Positions 1 through 8,410 are shown, counted from the first letter of the stretch. The stretch: 64,000 bases of DNA from Bacteroidaceae bacterium (GCA_902362595.1 CABIXF010000002.1:109104-173103), one strand, 5' to 3'. The notes: generated from the letters alone by a model not told the origin. Numbers and translations are program-made.

Positions 1-114
1 TTTTTCCGTTTTGACCGGTGCAGGTTCTTTCTTTTGCGTGGACTTCCCGGTGGATGACAGCAAGCCGTCCAGTCCGCTTCTCATGCCGTTTTTCAATGAA
101 TCACTTTTGCCCAT
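1..114 (-). CDS. Start of a ParA-partner gene (partial)
   Basis: Only the first 38 codons are in the window; the gene continues beyond position 1. It starts with ATG at 114 (minus), 7 bases after the parA stop, so it is almost certainly co-transcribed with parA. The visible N-terminus contains SLKNGMRSGLDGLLSST followed by a Lys/Pro-rich stretch. This looks like the short 'GLDALLS' leader that ParB-like or DUF3408-type proteins show next to ParA in Bacteroidota elements. The partner role is inferred from position; no domain is visible in the fragment. Confidence 0.6.
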   Translation of the reverse strand, partial: MGKSDSLKNGMRSGLDGLLSSTGKSTQKKEPAPVKTEK

Positions 115-121
115 ATCGTTT

Positions 122-877
122 TTATTTTAATTTCAACACTTCTTTTGCTAACTCCATGTAGTCCTTTGCCCCGTTGCTGTTCTTGTTATACTCAAAGATA
201 TTCATGCCTTTTATCGGAGCTTCGGCCAATGATACATTGTCCCGGATGACGGTCTTGAATACCTTGTCGCAGAACGATTCGCTGATTAGTTCCGCCACAC
301 TTTTGTTGAGCGTCTTGCGCTTGTCAAACTGGGTGATGACAATGCCGCCGATATTTAGGTTTGGGTTCAAACGTTCCTTGACAATCCCGACCACATTTGT
401 AATCTTTGCCATTCCGCGCATGGCGAGGAACTGCGCCTGTACCGGGATAATCAGGAAATCCGCCGATGTGAGGGCGTTCAGTGTCAGCAAACCCAGCGAG
501 GGCGGACAGTCAATCAGGATATAGTCGAATTTACGGGTTTCAAGCAATTTTGCAATCAGCCCTTTTAGTATTAATTCCCGCCCCGGCTCGTTGATAAGCT
601 CGGATTCTGTCGCCGACAAATCGAGGCAGGACGGTACAACGGAAAGACCGTTTTCCAACTCGAATACCGGTAAGGTATATTCGCCTTTCATCGCTCCGTA
701 CACCGTCCGTTCCTCTTCGATGGAGAGACCGCAGGATTCCGTGAGGTTTGCCTGACCGTCCATGTCGATGAGCAGTACACGCTTTTTCTTCTGCTGCAAT
801 GCGGCAGCAAGATTGATGGTGGTAGTTGTCTTTCCGACACCGCCCTTGTGGTTCAAAACTGCGATTATTTTTGTCAT
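122..877 (-). CDS. parA: ParA-family partition ATPase
   Basis: 251-residue MinD/ParA-type ATPase that would position or stabilise the element's DNA in the cytoplasm. The deviant Walker A motif KGGVGKTT lies at residues 11-18, with the following hydrophobic DMDGQANLT strand (Walker A') and DCPPSLG (Walker B region), all typical of ParA. Length is normal for the small Bacteroidota ParA proteins that open conjugative-element transfer regions. It is followed after 7 bases by a partner gene. A promoter-like TATCTTTG (902-909, minus) and a dense set of TAGTAT/ATACTA elements lie directly upstream, which suggests autoregulation (inference). Confidence 0.93.
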   Translation of the reverse strand: MTKIIAVLNHKGGVGKTTTTINLAAALQQKKKRVLLIDMDGQANLTESCGLSIEEERTVYGAMKGEYTLPVFELENGLSVVPSCLDLSATESELINEPGRELILKGLIAKLLETRKFDYILIDCPPSLGLLTLNALTSADFLIIPVQAQFLAMRGMAKITNVVGIVKERLNPNLNIGGIVITQFDKRKTLNKSVAELISESFCDKVFKTVIRDNVSLAEAPIKGMNIFEYNKNSNGAKDYMELAKEVLKLK

Positions 878-901
878 AATTTCGTGTCTTTATATCTGAT
901 A

Positions 902-909
902 CAAAGATA
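902..909 (-). promoter_or_regulatory. Probable parA promoter (-7 element)
   Basis: On the minus strand this reads TATCTTTG, a full match to the Bacteroidota -7 element TAnnTTTG, 25 bases before the parA ATG. No clear TTTG -33 element is present, so the promoter may need an activator or be weak. Confidence 0.55.
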
Positions 910-910
910 A

Positions 911-1105
911 TACTATTTTTAGTATTTACTATTATTAGTGTATACTATTTTACTACTTTTGTATATTTTAGTATTATAGCATCTACTACTATACTAAAAT
1001 ACTGATTGACTAAATGTAGTGCATTCTATCATTTCTGATGGGATATTTCCTAATATCCTACTTTACTAACCTTAGTATATACTACATTTAGTATTTGTTG
1101 TATAA
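911..1105. promoter_or_regulatory. TAGTAT-rich operator-like region upstream of parA
   Basis: Very AT-rich, gene-free stretch with many copies of TAGTAT, TACTA and ATACTA in both orientations (for example 920-925 and 969-974), including a perfect 12-bp palindrome TAGTATATACTA at 1073-1084. Clustered half-sites beside a ParA gene suggest a centromere-like site or operator. The same words occur at the promoters near 5790 and 45890-46057. Confidence 0.45.
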
Positions 1106-1157
1106 CAGCAAAATAAGCTCATTTTGGAATTAGTCTTATAAATCATCATCATGCGCA

Positions 1158-1520
1158 TTAGATAAATTCTGTCTCAAGTGCTTCCAACAAGTCGTGTATT
1201 TGTTTTTCCGCTTCCTCCATATCCGATACAATGTCCTTGATGTGGTAAGGTGCGCCATTTTTACCGTGCCCATCATTTCCAATCCATAGATAGGCTTCGT
1301 AATCCGGGTCAAAACCCTCGAAATATTGTTCCATGTCAGCAATGAGGGTATCAATGTCCTCACATTTCATTTCGGCACTGAAATTAAAATCCTGCCCATA
1401 GTTGGTATAGCGTTGGAAGTCGAACTGAATATTTGATTTATTTTTGTCATCCACACTTATACTCCAGCCTTTGCTTTGGGATATTTCCGTTACTTTTTGT
1501 ATCTTTTCTTGAGCGGTCAT
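1158..1520 (-). CDS. Small acidic hypothetical protein
   Basis: Unrecognised protein of 120 residues if the ATG at 1520 (MTAQEKIQKV) is used; an upstream ATG at 1550 would add ten residues but would overlap the preceding gene. It is acidic and soluble, with a C-terminal run of Glu-rich helix (DMEEAEKQIHDLLEALETEF). It follows the 1531-1872 gene on the same strand with about 10 bases between them, so the two form a short operon. No function can be given. Confidence 0.65.
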   Translation of the reverse strand: MTAQEKIQKVTEISQSKGWSISVDDKNKSNIQFDFQRYTNYGQDFNFSAEMKCEDIDTLIADMEQYFEGFDPDYEAYLWIGNDGHGKNGAPYHIKDIVSDMEEAEKQIHDLLEALETEFI

Positions 1521-1530
1521 AGTTTTGAGT

Positions 1531-1872
1531 TTATAGTGGGGAGACTTCACACCGTCCTACCGATTGCTTTAATCCGTTATTTGAAAGTAATACTCCTGCA
1601 GCTCGTCTGGCCATTCGGCGGTCATAGAGCGTGGCTTTCTGGTTGTCCCGCTCGTGCCATTGCCAAATTTTGTGATTAAGTACAAGGCACAGCTCTGTCC
1701 AATGCTTGTAGTTATCTTTCCATTCTGCCTTAACCTTTCTGTATGTGTCAGCTATGGCTTCATTCCCGAACTTGTCTGCCATAGAGAAGTCCTGCCAAAA
1801 GGTTGTCATCGGGTCATAGCCAGTAATTTCCGCTATATTCCACTTGGGAATTACTATTTTTAATATTTCCAT
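1531..1872 (-). CDS. Small hypothetical protein
   Basis: 113 residues from the ATG at 1872 (MEILKIVIPKW); an ATG at 1899 would add nine residues. The middle is rich in Trp and charged residues (KAEWKDNYKHWTELCLVLNHKIWQ), and it ends in a basic segment (DRRMARRAAG). It has no signal peptide or membrane segment. It is upstream of, and probably co-transcribed with, the 1158-1520 gene. Small genes of this kind are common accessory genes of Bacteroides conjugative elements; no function is assigned. Confidence 0.65.
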   Translation of the reverse strand: MEILKIVIPKWNIAEITGYDPMTTFWQDFSMADKFGNEAIADTYRKVKAEWKDNYKHWTELCLVLNHKIWQWHERDNQKATLYDRRMARRAAGVLLSNNGLKQSVGRCEVSPL

Positions 1873-1899
1873 ACTTATTATTGTTTTTGTAATACTCAT

Positions 1900-2472
1900 G
1901 AATCAAGATTACTATTTCCCTTTGTTCGGTCTGTTTGCGACCGCCGGGAAGATTTTTCTGCTTTCAGAAGGTGGCGGGGAACAATCGGACAAGGCTGATC
2001 CGGAAAAATACGCTCGACAGCGGAGAGGAAGATTTTTACGTGTCATTTGCGGCAGTATGCCGGCATTGGCAGGATTGGAGCCGCCGGTTACCTTTGCGGA
2101 AAATTCTGTTCCGTAGGTCGCACGGCAGCGGACTTGGGTTTAATGGGAATCCGTTAGAAAAGGAAAGATTTATGAATAAAAGAGTGAGGCGGCCAGCCGG
2201 GACGGACTTTCCGATGGACTGTCTTGGGACTACAGAGGGCAGGATTTATCCCGCCCCCTGTAATGCCAAGTCTGTCCGTGTCCGTCCTTTTGCAAAAAGG
2301 GGCTTCACGCACTTTATGTAACGTGTTACACAAAATGCGTGAGGCTGCTTGAAGCAAACTGGCCGCAGGATGTAAGGCTATATGAGGGAGAAAGGAATTT
2401 TATAAAAGGCCGTTGGTCGATCGGAACAACAAACCGTACCGAGACTTTGCCCGATACGGTCTTGCATATAAC
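1900..2472. other. Gene-free stretch
   Basis: No convincing coding region is seen on either strand. Plus-strand open frames here have atypical composition and no supporting neighbours. The only clear structure is the long imperfect palindrome at 2302-2345. The stretch serves as the leader of the minus-strand gene pair ending at 1872. Confidence 0.5.
2302..2345. repeat. 44-bp imperfect palindrome
   Basis: Arms of about 21 bases (left gcttcacgcactttatgtaac; right gttacacaaaatgcgtgaggc) flank a 2-base centre. The three mismatches are all of the kind that give G-U pairs in RNA on one strand or the other. There is no T-run after either end, so it is not an ordinary intrinsic terminator. It could be a protein-binding or recombination site. 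Confidence 0.6.
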
Positions 2473-3105
2473 TCAGTCTATGTCATAGCCTATCATGTAT
2501 TCATCGTTGATAAGCAGATAATAGTAGCCGTTGCCACAATTCCTGTATTCTTTGCTGAATCCAGCCGCCATATCTCCATTTTCGCGTGGCTCACACCATA
2601 ACGTACCGTCATAGCCACAAAAGTCGAAGCGTCCGGTGGAAAACTTTTCGCCTTGCTTCAGTGCCGTTCTGAAACGAGCCATATCCCAACTGCTGCAATA
2701 CTTCTCGATGGTGGCAAGTCCGATACACTTGCCGTCGATGCGTGTGCCGGTCGTGATGCGGTTCTCGTAGAGGGATTTATCCAAATCGGCATTAGCGATT
2801 TTGCGAAGCCAATCATTCGTATGCGTGGCAAGTCGGGCAAGTTTCTGGTATTTCAAGACCTGTTTCTTTCCTATGTCCGCTGCATCTTCGGGAGAGGATG
2901 ACGGATAGTATATCTTCTCAATGCTTGCCCAATCCGTGAAGATGTACCCGCTTTTTCGTTTTCTTGGCGCAATAATGCCGATGACGTTTTCATTGCGGTT
3001 GATGAATAATCGCCTACGTTGTCCTGCAATCCTTACATATAAAGAGGTGGAATTCTGCTCGTTTCGGAGATAGGCTTCTGCCGGATGAATAGTTGTTGTT
3101 TCCAT
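2473..3105 (-). CDS. Hypothetical protein, 210 residues
   Basis: Starts at an ATG at 3105 (METTTIHPAEAYLRNEQ). No signal peptide or membrane span. The N-terminal half is basic (AGQRRRLFINRNEN, PRKRKSGYIF), while the C-terminal half is Cys/Tyr-rich (KYCSSWDMARF, FDFCGYDGTLWCEP, NCGNGYYYLL). The neighbouring 3153-3377 gene lies 47 bases upstream on the same strand. I do not recognise the family. It looks like a typical small accessory gene of Bacteroidota mobile elements. Confidence 0.65.
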   Translation of the reverse strand: METTTIHPAEAYLRNEQNSTSLYVRIAGQRRRLFINRNENVIGIIAPRKRKSGYIFTDWASIEKIYYPSSSPEDAADIGKKQVLKYQKLARLATHTNDWLRKIANADLDKSLYENRITTGTRIDGKCIGLATIEKYCSSWDMARFRTALKQGEKFSTGRFDFCGYDGTLWCEPRENGDMAAGFSKEYRNCGNGYYYLLINDEYMIGYDID

Positions 3106-3152
3106 ATTTGTATAAATTTTGATTTTTGCTGTTCCTATTTTGGTTTACCTGT

Positions 3153-3377
3153 TCAAAGTTCCGGGATTGTGCCGTTCTTATATAGAACACCGTCCCGATA
3201 ATGGGACACGATGCCCGGCTTAAGTCCCATTTCCTCAAAGGCTATATGCCTGATATAGTCCTTGTATTCTTTGCCAATGAAATTCTTTCCACAAAGGTTG
3301 TTGAAAATCATAGGGACGGAAAAACCGTCTTCGCTCGATAATATCACTTTGTCGTCTTGTCTAATTTCTTCTACCAT
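3153..3377 (-). CDS. Small hypothetical protein
   Basis: 74 residues beginning MVEEIRQDDKVILSSEDG, with no membrane segment or recognised motif. Its sequence reads as a compact beta-rich domain (KVILSS, VPMIFNNL) followed by a Tyr/Gly-rich tail. It is upstream of the 2473-3105 gene on the same strand and probably shares its transcript. Confidence 0.6.
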   Translation of the reverse strand: MVEEIRQDDKVILSSEDGFSVPMIFNNLCGKNFIGKEYKDYIRHIAFEEMGLKPGIVSHYRDGVLYKNGTIPEL

Positions 3378-3706
3378 ACTTGTTTACTTTTAATTGGTTG
3401 AACTATCATGCTGATTTTTCTTTTTCCCTGCTTTCGTTTGCCGTGCAGGTTTGTTTTCAGCTTTTTGAGGCAGCCAGAGGATGAAGCTGTGGCATCATAA
3501 GCCAAACCCGGATAGAAAACCGACCGTGTAACAGTCTGTTTTCGTCATCCGAATGCAATGCGGCTTGGCGATTATGCGCTTCGTCCTACATTCGCCGACG
3601 AAAAGAGTAAAGAATGACCTGCCGGTAAAAGCAAGGATTTTGTAAAAAAGAAGAGTCGTATATGATAGAAAAAACGGCTTGGGATGTGAGAAAATACCCT
3701 GAAAAA
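3378..3706. other. Intergenic leader region
   Basis: About 330 bases without a convincing gene between a minus-strand small-gene pair and the plus-strand ATPase gene. It starts with a T/C-rich stretch like those upstream of the other minus-strand small-gene clusters (25.4, 26.3 and 49.5 kb). A minus-strand open frame at 3495-3776 overlaps the ATPase promoter and is not believed. Confidence 0.5.
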
Positions 3707-3737
3707 TTTGCGGTGTATCGTATTTTATGTAATTTTG
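3707..3737 (+). promoter_or_regulatory. Bacteroidota housekeeping promoter
   Basis: TTTG at 3707-3710 and TAATTTTG at 3730-3737, separated by 19 bases, match both consensus elements (TTTG, 19-21 bases, TAnnTTTG). Transcription would begin near 3743. This decides the start of the next gene: the upstream in-frame ATG at 3662 lies before the promoter. Confidence 0.8.
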
Positions 3738-3766
3738 CAGTTGTATTTCAAAATTGCATAAACAGT

Positions 3767-4936
3767 ATGGAGGCAAAATATATCCACAGGGAGCTATCCG
3801 CCGTGATAGAAGAGGCTTACCGCTATTTTTCAGTCATTACGGTAACAGGACCGCGCCAGTCCGGAAAGACGACGCTGCTCCGCAACTTGTTCTCATACCT
3901 ACCGTATTACTCGTTGGAAAATCTTGATGTCCGGAGTTTCGCCGAAAACGACCCGGTCGCTTTTCTGAACCAGCACACGGAGGGCATGATTCTTGACGAG
4001 GTACACAACGCTCCGAACCTGCTGTCGTATATTCAGGGTATGGTGGACAATGATGCCGACCGGCGGTTTATCCTTTCGGGCAGTTCGCAGTTTGCCATGC
4101 TGAAAAAGGTTACACAGTCTTTGGCAGGACGTACCGCCGTTTTCGAGTTGCTCCCCCTGTCATACTCCGAAATACGGGAGCAGATCACCGATACGCCTCT
4201 TGACAACCTGCTGTTTAACGGGTTTTACCCTGCCATTTATTCGGGCCGTAACATACCCAAATTTCTTTATCCGGCGTACATGAAAACCTATCTGGACAAG
4301 GACGTGCGCGACCTGCTACAAATCAAGGACATGATGCAGTTCCACACATTCATCAGGCTTTGCGCCGGACGTATCGGATCGCTGTTCAAAGCCTCTGAAC
4401 TGGCCAACGAAATCGGTGTCAGTTCACATACCGTTACGGCATGGCTGTCCGTCTTACAGGCATCTTATATTGTTTTCCTGCTACCTCCCTATTTCGAGAA
4501 CACACGCAAACGGCTGACTAAAACTCCCAAGCTCTATTTTACGGATACAGGGCTTGCCTGTCACCTGCTCGGCATCGAATCGCCGGAACAGCTTGCACGG
4601 GACAAGATGCGTGGGGCGTTGTTCGAGAACTTCATCGTAACGGAAGCCTTGAAGCGGCGGTATAACCAAGGCAAGGAAAGCAACCTCTATTTTTACAGGG
4701 ATTCGAACCAGAACGAGGTCGATTTGCTGTTGAAAAAACATTCGGGGCTATACGGTATTGAAATCAAGTCGGCGATGACCTACCATGCGGACTTCGAGAA
4801 GGCGTTGAAACAAATGGACGGCTGGGTCAAAGAAACCATACTGGGTAAGGCGGTGGCCTATGCGGGTACACTCGAAAATACTGCTGGAGAAATCAAACTT
4901 CTGAATTACAGTCACCTGGATGAGGTGTTGGCTTAA
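3767..4936 (+). CDS. DUF4143-family AAA ATPase
   Basis: 389-residue ATPase of the AAA plus DUF4143 family. Walker A GPRQSGKTT is at residues 28-36, Walker B is in MILDEVHNAP, and a sensor-like FILSGSSQF follows. The C-terminal DUF4143 part carries GALFENFIVTEALKRR and the restriction-endonuclease-like pattern with EVDLLLK. The family is very common and its cellular role is poorly known. ATG at 3767 is chosen because a perfect promoter ends at 3737. It stands alone, facing the M23 peptidase gene with only 5 bases between stops, and looks like an independent cargo gene. Confidence 0.85.
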   Translation: MEAKYIHRELSAVIEEAYRYFSVITVTGPRQSGKTTLLRNLFSYLPYYSLENLDVRSFAENDPVAFLNQHTEGMILDEVHNAPNLLSYIQGMVDNDADRRFILSGSSQFAMLKKVTQSLAGRTAVFELLPLSYSEIREQITDTPLDNLLFNGFYPAIYSGRNIPKFLYPAYMKTYLDKDVRDLLQIKDMMQFHTFIRLCAGRIGSLFKASELANEIGVSSHTVTAWLSVLQASYIVFLLPPYFENTRKRLTKTPKLYFTDTGLACHLLGIESPEQLARDKMRGALFENFIVTEALKRRYNQGKESNLYFYRDSNQNEVDLLLKKHSGLYGIEIKSAMTYHADFEKALKQMDGWVKETILGKAVAYAGTLENTAGEIKLLNYSHLDEVLA

Positions 4937-4941
4937 CAGCC

Positions 4942-5595
4942 CTATAACAGTCCAGCTAATGCCGACACACACTCCTGCTGCATGGATTTGATGTAATCGA
5001 AGAGAACCGAGGGATTGATATTCTTGCCATTTAGCTTGCAGGTGACGTGCAAGTGCTCGCCTGTACTTCGTCCGGTCGAGCCGGTAATACCGACGGCATC
5101 GCGGGGACGGACTACCGTACCCTTGGCGGCCAGCACCCGTGAAAGGTGGCAATAGCTGACGGTGTAATTTCCGTGCCGCAGTGTCACATACTTGCCGGAC
5201 GTCTTGTCTTGTCCCACTTTGACGACCACCCCCTCCATCATGGCCAATACCTGCTCGCCCCGTGCGTGCAGGTCGATACCCCCGTGAAACTTCCTCTTCC
5301 CGGTAAACGGGTCTTTCCGGTAGCCGTATGGCGATGTAATTCTGATGCGCTGCAATGGATAAGACACACTGAGATAACGGTCAATCCACAACTTCTTACT
5401 TTCATCGGCAGGTTTTGTCGAAGTCTCCTGTGCAGGAGCCATGCTTTCGGGTGTCGGCTCCGGCTTTTTCATACCCTCCTGCAAGGCTTCTACCTTGTAT
5501 CTTTCTGGTGTCTTGGCAATCGTGTTGAACTGCGCCTGAACGGGCATCGTGCAGAATGAAATACCCGATATTGCTATCAGTAGAATTTTTCTCAT
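4942..5595 (-). CDS. Secreted M23 peptidase
   Basis: 217 residues with an N-terminal signal peptide (MRKILLIAISGISFCTMPVQA), a Pro/Glu-rich linker (residues 40-65) and a C-terminal LytM/M23 metallopeptidase domain. The zinc-binding residues are all present: HGGID (His104, Asp108), CHLS (His150) and GEHLHV (His181, His183). It would cut peptide cross-links in peptidoglycan in the periplasm. Placed beside the transfer operon, it probably opens the wall for a conjugation apparatus (inference). A housekeeping wall enzyme is a possible alternative. Confidence 0.9.
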   Translation of the reverse strand: MRKILLIAISGISFCTMPVQAQFNTIAKTPERYKVEALQEGMKKPEPTPESMAPAQETSTKPADESKKLWIDRYLSVSYPLQRIRITSPYGYRKDPFTGKRKFHGGIDLHARGEQVLAMMEGVVVKVGQDKTSGKYVTLRHGNYTVSYCHLSRVLAAKGTVVRPRDAVGITGSTGRSTGEHLHVTCKLNGKNINPSVLFDYIKSMQQECVSALAGLL

Positions 5596-5674
5596 TCGGC
5601 AAAGTTATAACGGGAATTTTCATGTCGGAAACAAACTACCGTCATTTCTTGTATTGGTTTGATATTTTGCGTCT

Positions 5675-5708
5675 ATTAGTACGATTTTGATTAGATAATT
5701 GTACTAAT
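5675..5708. repeat. Inverted repeat ATTAGTAC / GTACTAAT
   Basis: Perfect 8-bp arms at 5675-5682 and 5701-5708, spaced by 18 bases, in the AT-rich region between divergent genes. The half-site word recurs at 5787-5792 over the presumed transcription start. It is probably a binding site of a dimeric regulator. Confidence 0.5.
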
Positions 5709-5751
5709 GAAGATAAAAACAGCATATTACAACCATTTATATAGCTGTATT

Positions 5752-5784
5752 TTTGTCCGTCATAATAAGATGTCTCTATCTTTG
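5752..5784 (+). promoter_or_regulatory. Transfer-operon promoter
   Basis: TTTG at 5752-5755, 21 bases, then TATCTTTG at 5777-5784: both Bacteroidota elements match. It drives the long plus-strand operon beginning at 5815. TAGTAC (5787-5792) lies on the expected start point and TAGTATG (5811-5817) overlaps the start codon, an arrangement expected of a repressed promoter. Confidence 0.8.
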
Positions 5785-5814
5785 TATAGTACAATTTTAT
5801 AATATGAATATAGT

Positions 5815-6573
5815 ATGAAAAAAGTTCAGATTGAATTTGATGAATTACCCTTTTCGACACTGGAACGATTCGGTCTTACAAGGGAAATGATCGAGGACTT
5901 GCCGATGCGTGTGTTGGAAGACATCTGCAACGGCCGGCATTCTCCCGTGCTTCCCGTGCGTGTCACTGACGAGCATGGCGGGCAAATCGAGAGCCGCAGC
6001 CGCTTTGCCTTTATCCGCATGGACGACGGTCAGGTGGATGTGGTGTTCTATCCGGCACTGAAATCCTCTCCACTGGAGCGGTATGACGAAGCACAGCAGA
6101 AACAGTTGCTCGACGGCAAGGCGATTGTCGCCGATGTGGAAATGTCGGACGGACGGAGCAGCAAGGCTTTCGTACAGATTGACGCCGAGACGAAACAGGT
6201 GATGTATGTCCCCACGCCCATCATCGCACGCAACCTGAAAGTGCTGGCCGAGGTCATGCGCCTCGGTACGGTGGAGGTAAACGGGATGCAGCACGGCGAG
6301 CCGCTGACGGTAGTCGTGGGCGGCGAGCCTGCCACAGTGGGCATCGACCTTCATGCCAAGACCGGCATCCGCATCTGTTCGGGCGACGCGCAGCAATGGC
6401 GCAACCAACCCAAGCGAGAGTGGGACAAATACACCTTCGGGTGCTACGGCTGCTGGGTCATGGACGATGACGGTAACCTTGACTACGTTTCGGAGGAAGA
6501 CTACACCGAAGAGCTGTGGAACGAACAGAAGAAGAGCGGCGAGCGCAATCGTGCGACAGCTCTCCATAAGTAA
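5815..6573 (+). CDS. DUF4099/DUF3945-type protein
   Basis: 252-residue protein that opens the long plus-strand operon. The N-terminus (KVQIEFDELPFSTLERFGLT) is the DUF4099 module; the middle repeats the pattern GEPLTVVVGGEPATVGIDL followed by TGIRICSGD, which resembles DUF3945. These modules occur almost only in Bacteroidota conjugative elements, and their biochemical role is unknown. The start codon overlaps a TAGTATG operator-like word, and the ATG follows the promoter at 5752-5784. There is no signal peptide, so it is probably cytoplasmic. Confidence 0.75.
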   Translation: MKKVQIEFDELPFSTLERFGLTREMIEDLPMRVLEDICNGRHSPVLPVRVTDEHGGQIESRSRFAFIRMDDGQVDVVFYPALKSSPLERYDEAQQKQLLDGKAIVADVEMSDGRSSKAFVQIDAETKQVMYVPTPIIARNLKVLAEVMRLGTVEVNGMQHGEPLTVVVGGEPATVGIDLHAKTGIRICSGDAQQWRNQPKREWDKYTFGCYGCWVMDDDGNLDYVSEEDYTEELWNEQKKSGERNRATALHK

Positions 6574-6591
6574 AACATCAATCCGTACATT

Positions 6592-6816
6592 ATGGCACAG
6601 AACGAATATTATCCCGAAGACGTACTTGTCGGGAAGATGCAGAGCGGCGAATACGGCTGGCTCGATTACGTCAATCATTTCTCCGCCGACTGGCAGGAGG
6701 AATACGCCCGTTACTGCGAGGAAAAAGGGCTTGCAGTCGGCAACGAATCCGCCGCCGAGTTCGTCCGCTTCAAGGACGAACAGTTGGAGGCAGCAATGGA
6801 AAGCGGAGACGCATAA
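6592..6816 (+). CDS. Small acidic protein
   Basis: 74 residues, MAQNEYYPEDVLVGKMQSGE, acidic and rich in aromatic residues; no membrane segment. It lies 18 bases after the DUF4099 gene and 16 bases before the next one, inside the operon. Function unknown. The conserved-looking position suggests a dedicated partner of a neighbour. Confidence 0.7.
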   Translation: MAQNEYYPEDVLVGKMQSGEYGWLDYVNHFSADWQEEYARYCEEKGLAVGNESAAEFVRFKDEQLEAAMESGDA

Positions 6817-6832
6817 CGAAAACAATCAGACT

Positions 6833-8410
6833 ATGGCGATACGAACGAATACCAATCCCCGGCAGATGGACTTGCAGCCCGAAATGCGCGATATGCTGAT
6901 GCGCAACGGGCTTCAAGCCCATGTTGCACTTGACGATGCAGGGTATCGGCTGATCGTGCAGGGACATGACTCGCCCCTGCTGGTCTATCCGATCACCGAA
7001 CGTCAGATGTTGGCACTCACGGACTGGGGAACGAACACTGCCAACAAGAAGGCCTACAACGTGCTGACGAGCATCGTGGGCAAGGACTTCTATATGCCCA
7101 AGAACTTCGTCCATGCCCGCAATGCCAACGGTCGTGTGGCTATGGGGCTGCACGGCTACCGCATCGTCATCGGCGAGTACGGGCGCATGGGGCGTATGGG
7201 AATGCCCCCGCCGTTCCTTGGCTGGACACCTCGCAACCAGTTGGGCTTCCACCTTCGCAGGGTCGGCGGCCAACTGTTCTTTCCGGGGCCGTCCATCGTA
7301 CCCGAACGCCCCGACGGGCGCATGAAGCCCGGCGAACTGCAATCAGGCGGTTACGGCTTCTATTACAAGGGGCATCAACAGGAGCAGCCCGTACAGCAAC
7401 GGGATGTGCTGCAGGACTTGCAGGCGGCTATCACGCCGATGGTCAGCCGTCCACGCAGCAAGGAACCGGCACGGCCGTACAAGGAGCTTATAGCCTCTCC
7501 GGTCTATTTCTCCAACGAGAAATGGGCGGAGTGCCTTGCCTCGCACGGTCTTGTCGTGGATGCGGAAAAGCAGACGCTGACCGTGCAGTCGGAAAGCGTC
7601 CAAGCCGATATGGTCTATGACCTGACGGAAGAGGAAGTGAGGACACTGGTTGCCGCACCCATCGAGGAGCAGCCCGTAGAGAAACGTCTGGAACTGCTGA
7701 ACGGCATTATCGGGGCTGACTTTTCCGACAAAGTGACGATGGAGGCTCTCAACAGCGATCAACGCATCGCTATCGGTCTGCATCCCGAAGTACAGCAGGA
7801 TTTGAAACAACGCCAACGGCAGGAGCAAGAGGCTTTTATGCCAGTGAAAACCTCGCTGCAACAGCAAGAGGAATCCGTACAGGGAAATATCGGTGCGGTA
7901 GTGGACGGGCGTGACCTCCAGTTTTTGAATGAAAACAAGGGATGGTATCGGGAAGAGAAACACGGGCGGGAAGTCGAAGTGAGCCAGATAGCCGTTCAAC
8001 CGGCACAGACCGAGGGGAAATACAGGATGACCGCCGTTATCGACGGTCAGGCTATCAGCCATGAGATAACCCAACGGGACTACGACAAGTTCCTTGCTGT
8101 GGATGACTATCACCGGATGAAGCTCTTTTCCAAGATTTTCAGCGAAGTGGACATGAAAACACGCCCGGAAGCACAGCGGGGTCTCGGCACGAAAATCTTT
8201 GCCGCCCTCACCGCAGGTACGGTAGTCGCGGCGGGTGTCGCACACGGCATCCACCATCACTGCCATGCCCCGGAGTTCTACGGCGAGTGTTTCGGCGGTC
8301 CGCCACGCCCGTACTTCAAGCCGGGTGTCGATACGCCGAGGGATGTGGCCATCCGTTGTTTCGAGGCAGAGATGAACCGTGAAATCAATGATATGAGAAT
8401 GGGGAGGTAA
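6833..8410 (+). CDS. Modular conjugative-element protein with C-terminal membrane segment
   Basis: 525 residues from the ATG at 6833; an open frame extends upstream but overlaps two real genes. It contains three similar modules: around residues 20-110 (GYRLIVQGHDSPLLVYPIT...VLTSIVGKDF), 225-320 (LTVQSES...LLNGIIGADF) and 390-450 (YRMTAVIDGQAISHEITQRDY). The third matches modules in later operon proteins. One hydrophobic segment near residue 460 (IFAALTAGTVVAAGVAHGI) is followed by His/Cys-rich sequence. DUF3945-like; function unknown, probably membrane-associated. Confidence 0.75.
   Translation: MAIRTNTNPRQMDLQPEMRDMLMRNGLQAHVALDDAGYRLIVQGHDSPLLVYPITERQMLALTDWGTNTANKKAYNVLTSIVGKDFYMPKNFVHARNANGRVAMGLHGYRIVIGEYGRMGRMGMPPPFLGWTPRNQLGFHLRRVGGQLFFPGPSIVPERPDGRMKPGELQSGGYGFYYKGHQQEQPVQQRDVLQDLQAAITPMVSRPRSKEPARPYKELIASPVYFSNEKWAECLASHGLVVDAEKQTLTVQSESVQADMVYDLTEEEVRTLVAAPIEEQPVEKRLELLNGIIGADFSDKVTMEALNSDQRIAIGLHPEVQQDLKQRQRQEQEAFMPVKTSLQQQEESVQGNIGAVVDGRDLQFLNENKGWYREEKHGREVEVSQIAVQPAQTEGKYRMTAVIDGQAISHEITQRDYDKFLAVDDYHRMKLFSKIFSEVDMKTRPEAQRGLGTKIFAALTAGTVVAAGVAHGIHHHCHAPEFYGECFGGPPRPYFKPGVDTPRDVAIRCFEAEMNREINDMRMGR

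Noticed and set aside
1844..2321. Plus-strand genes in the 1.9-2.3 kb gap
   Set aside because: Frames have unusual composition, overlap each other and the palindrome, and lack promoter or neighbour support.
3495..3776. 93-residue minus-strand frame upstream of the ATPase gene
   Set aside because: It covers the perfect promoter at 3707-3737 and shows no protein-like features.
5845..6825. 326-residue minus-strand open frame
   Set aside because: Antisense shadow of the DUF4099 gene and its neighbour; no domain and atypical composition.
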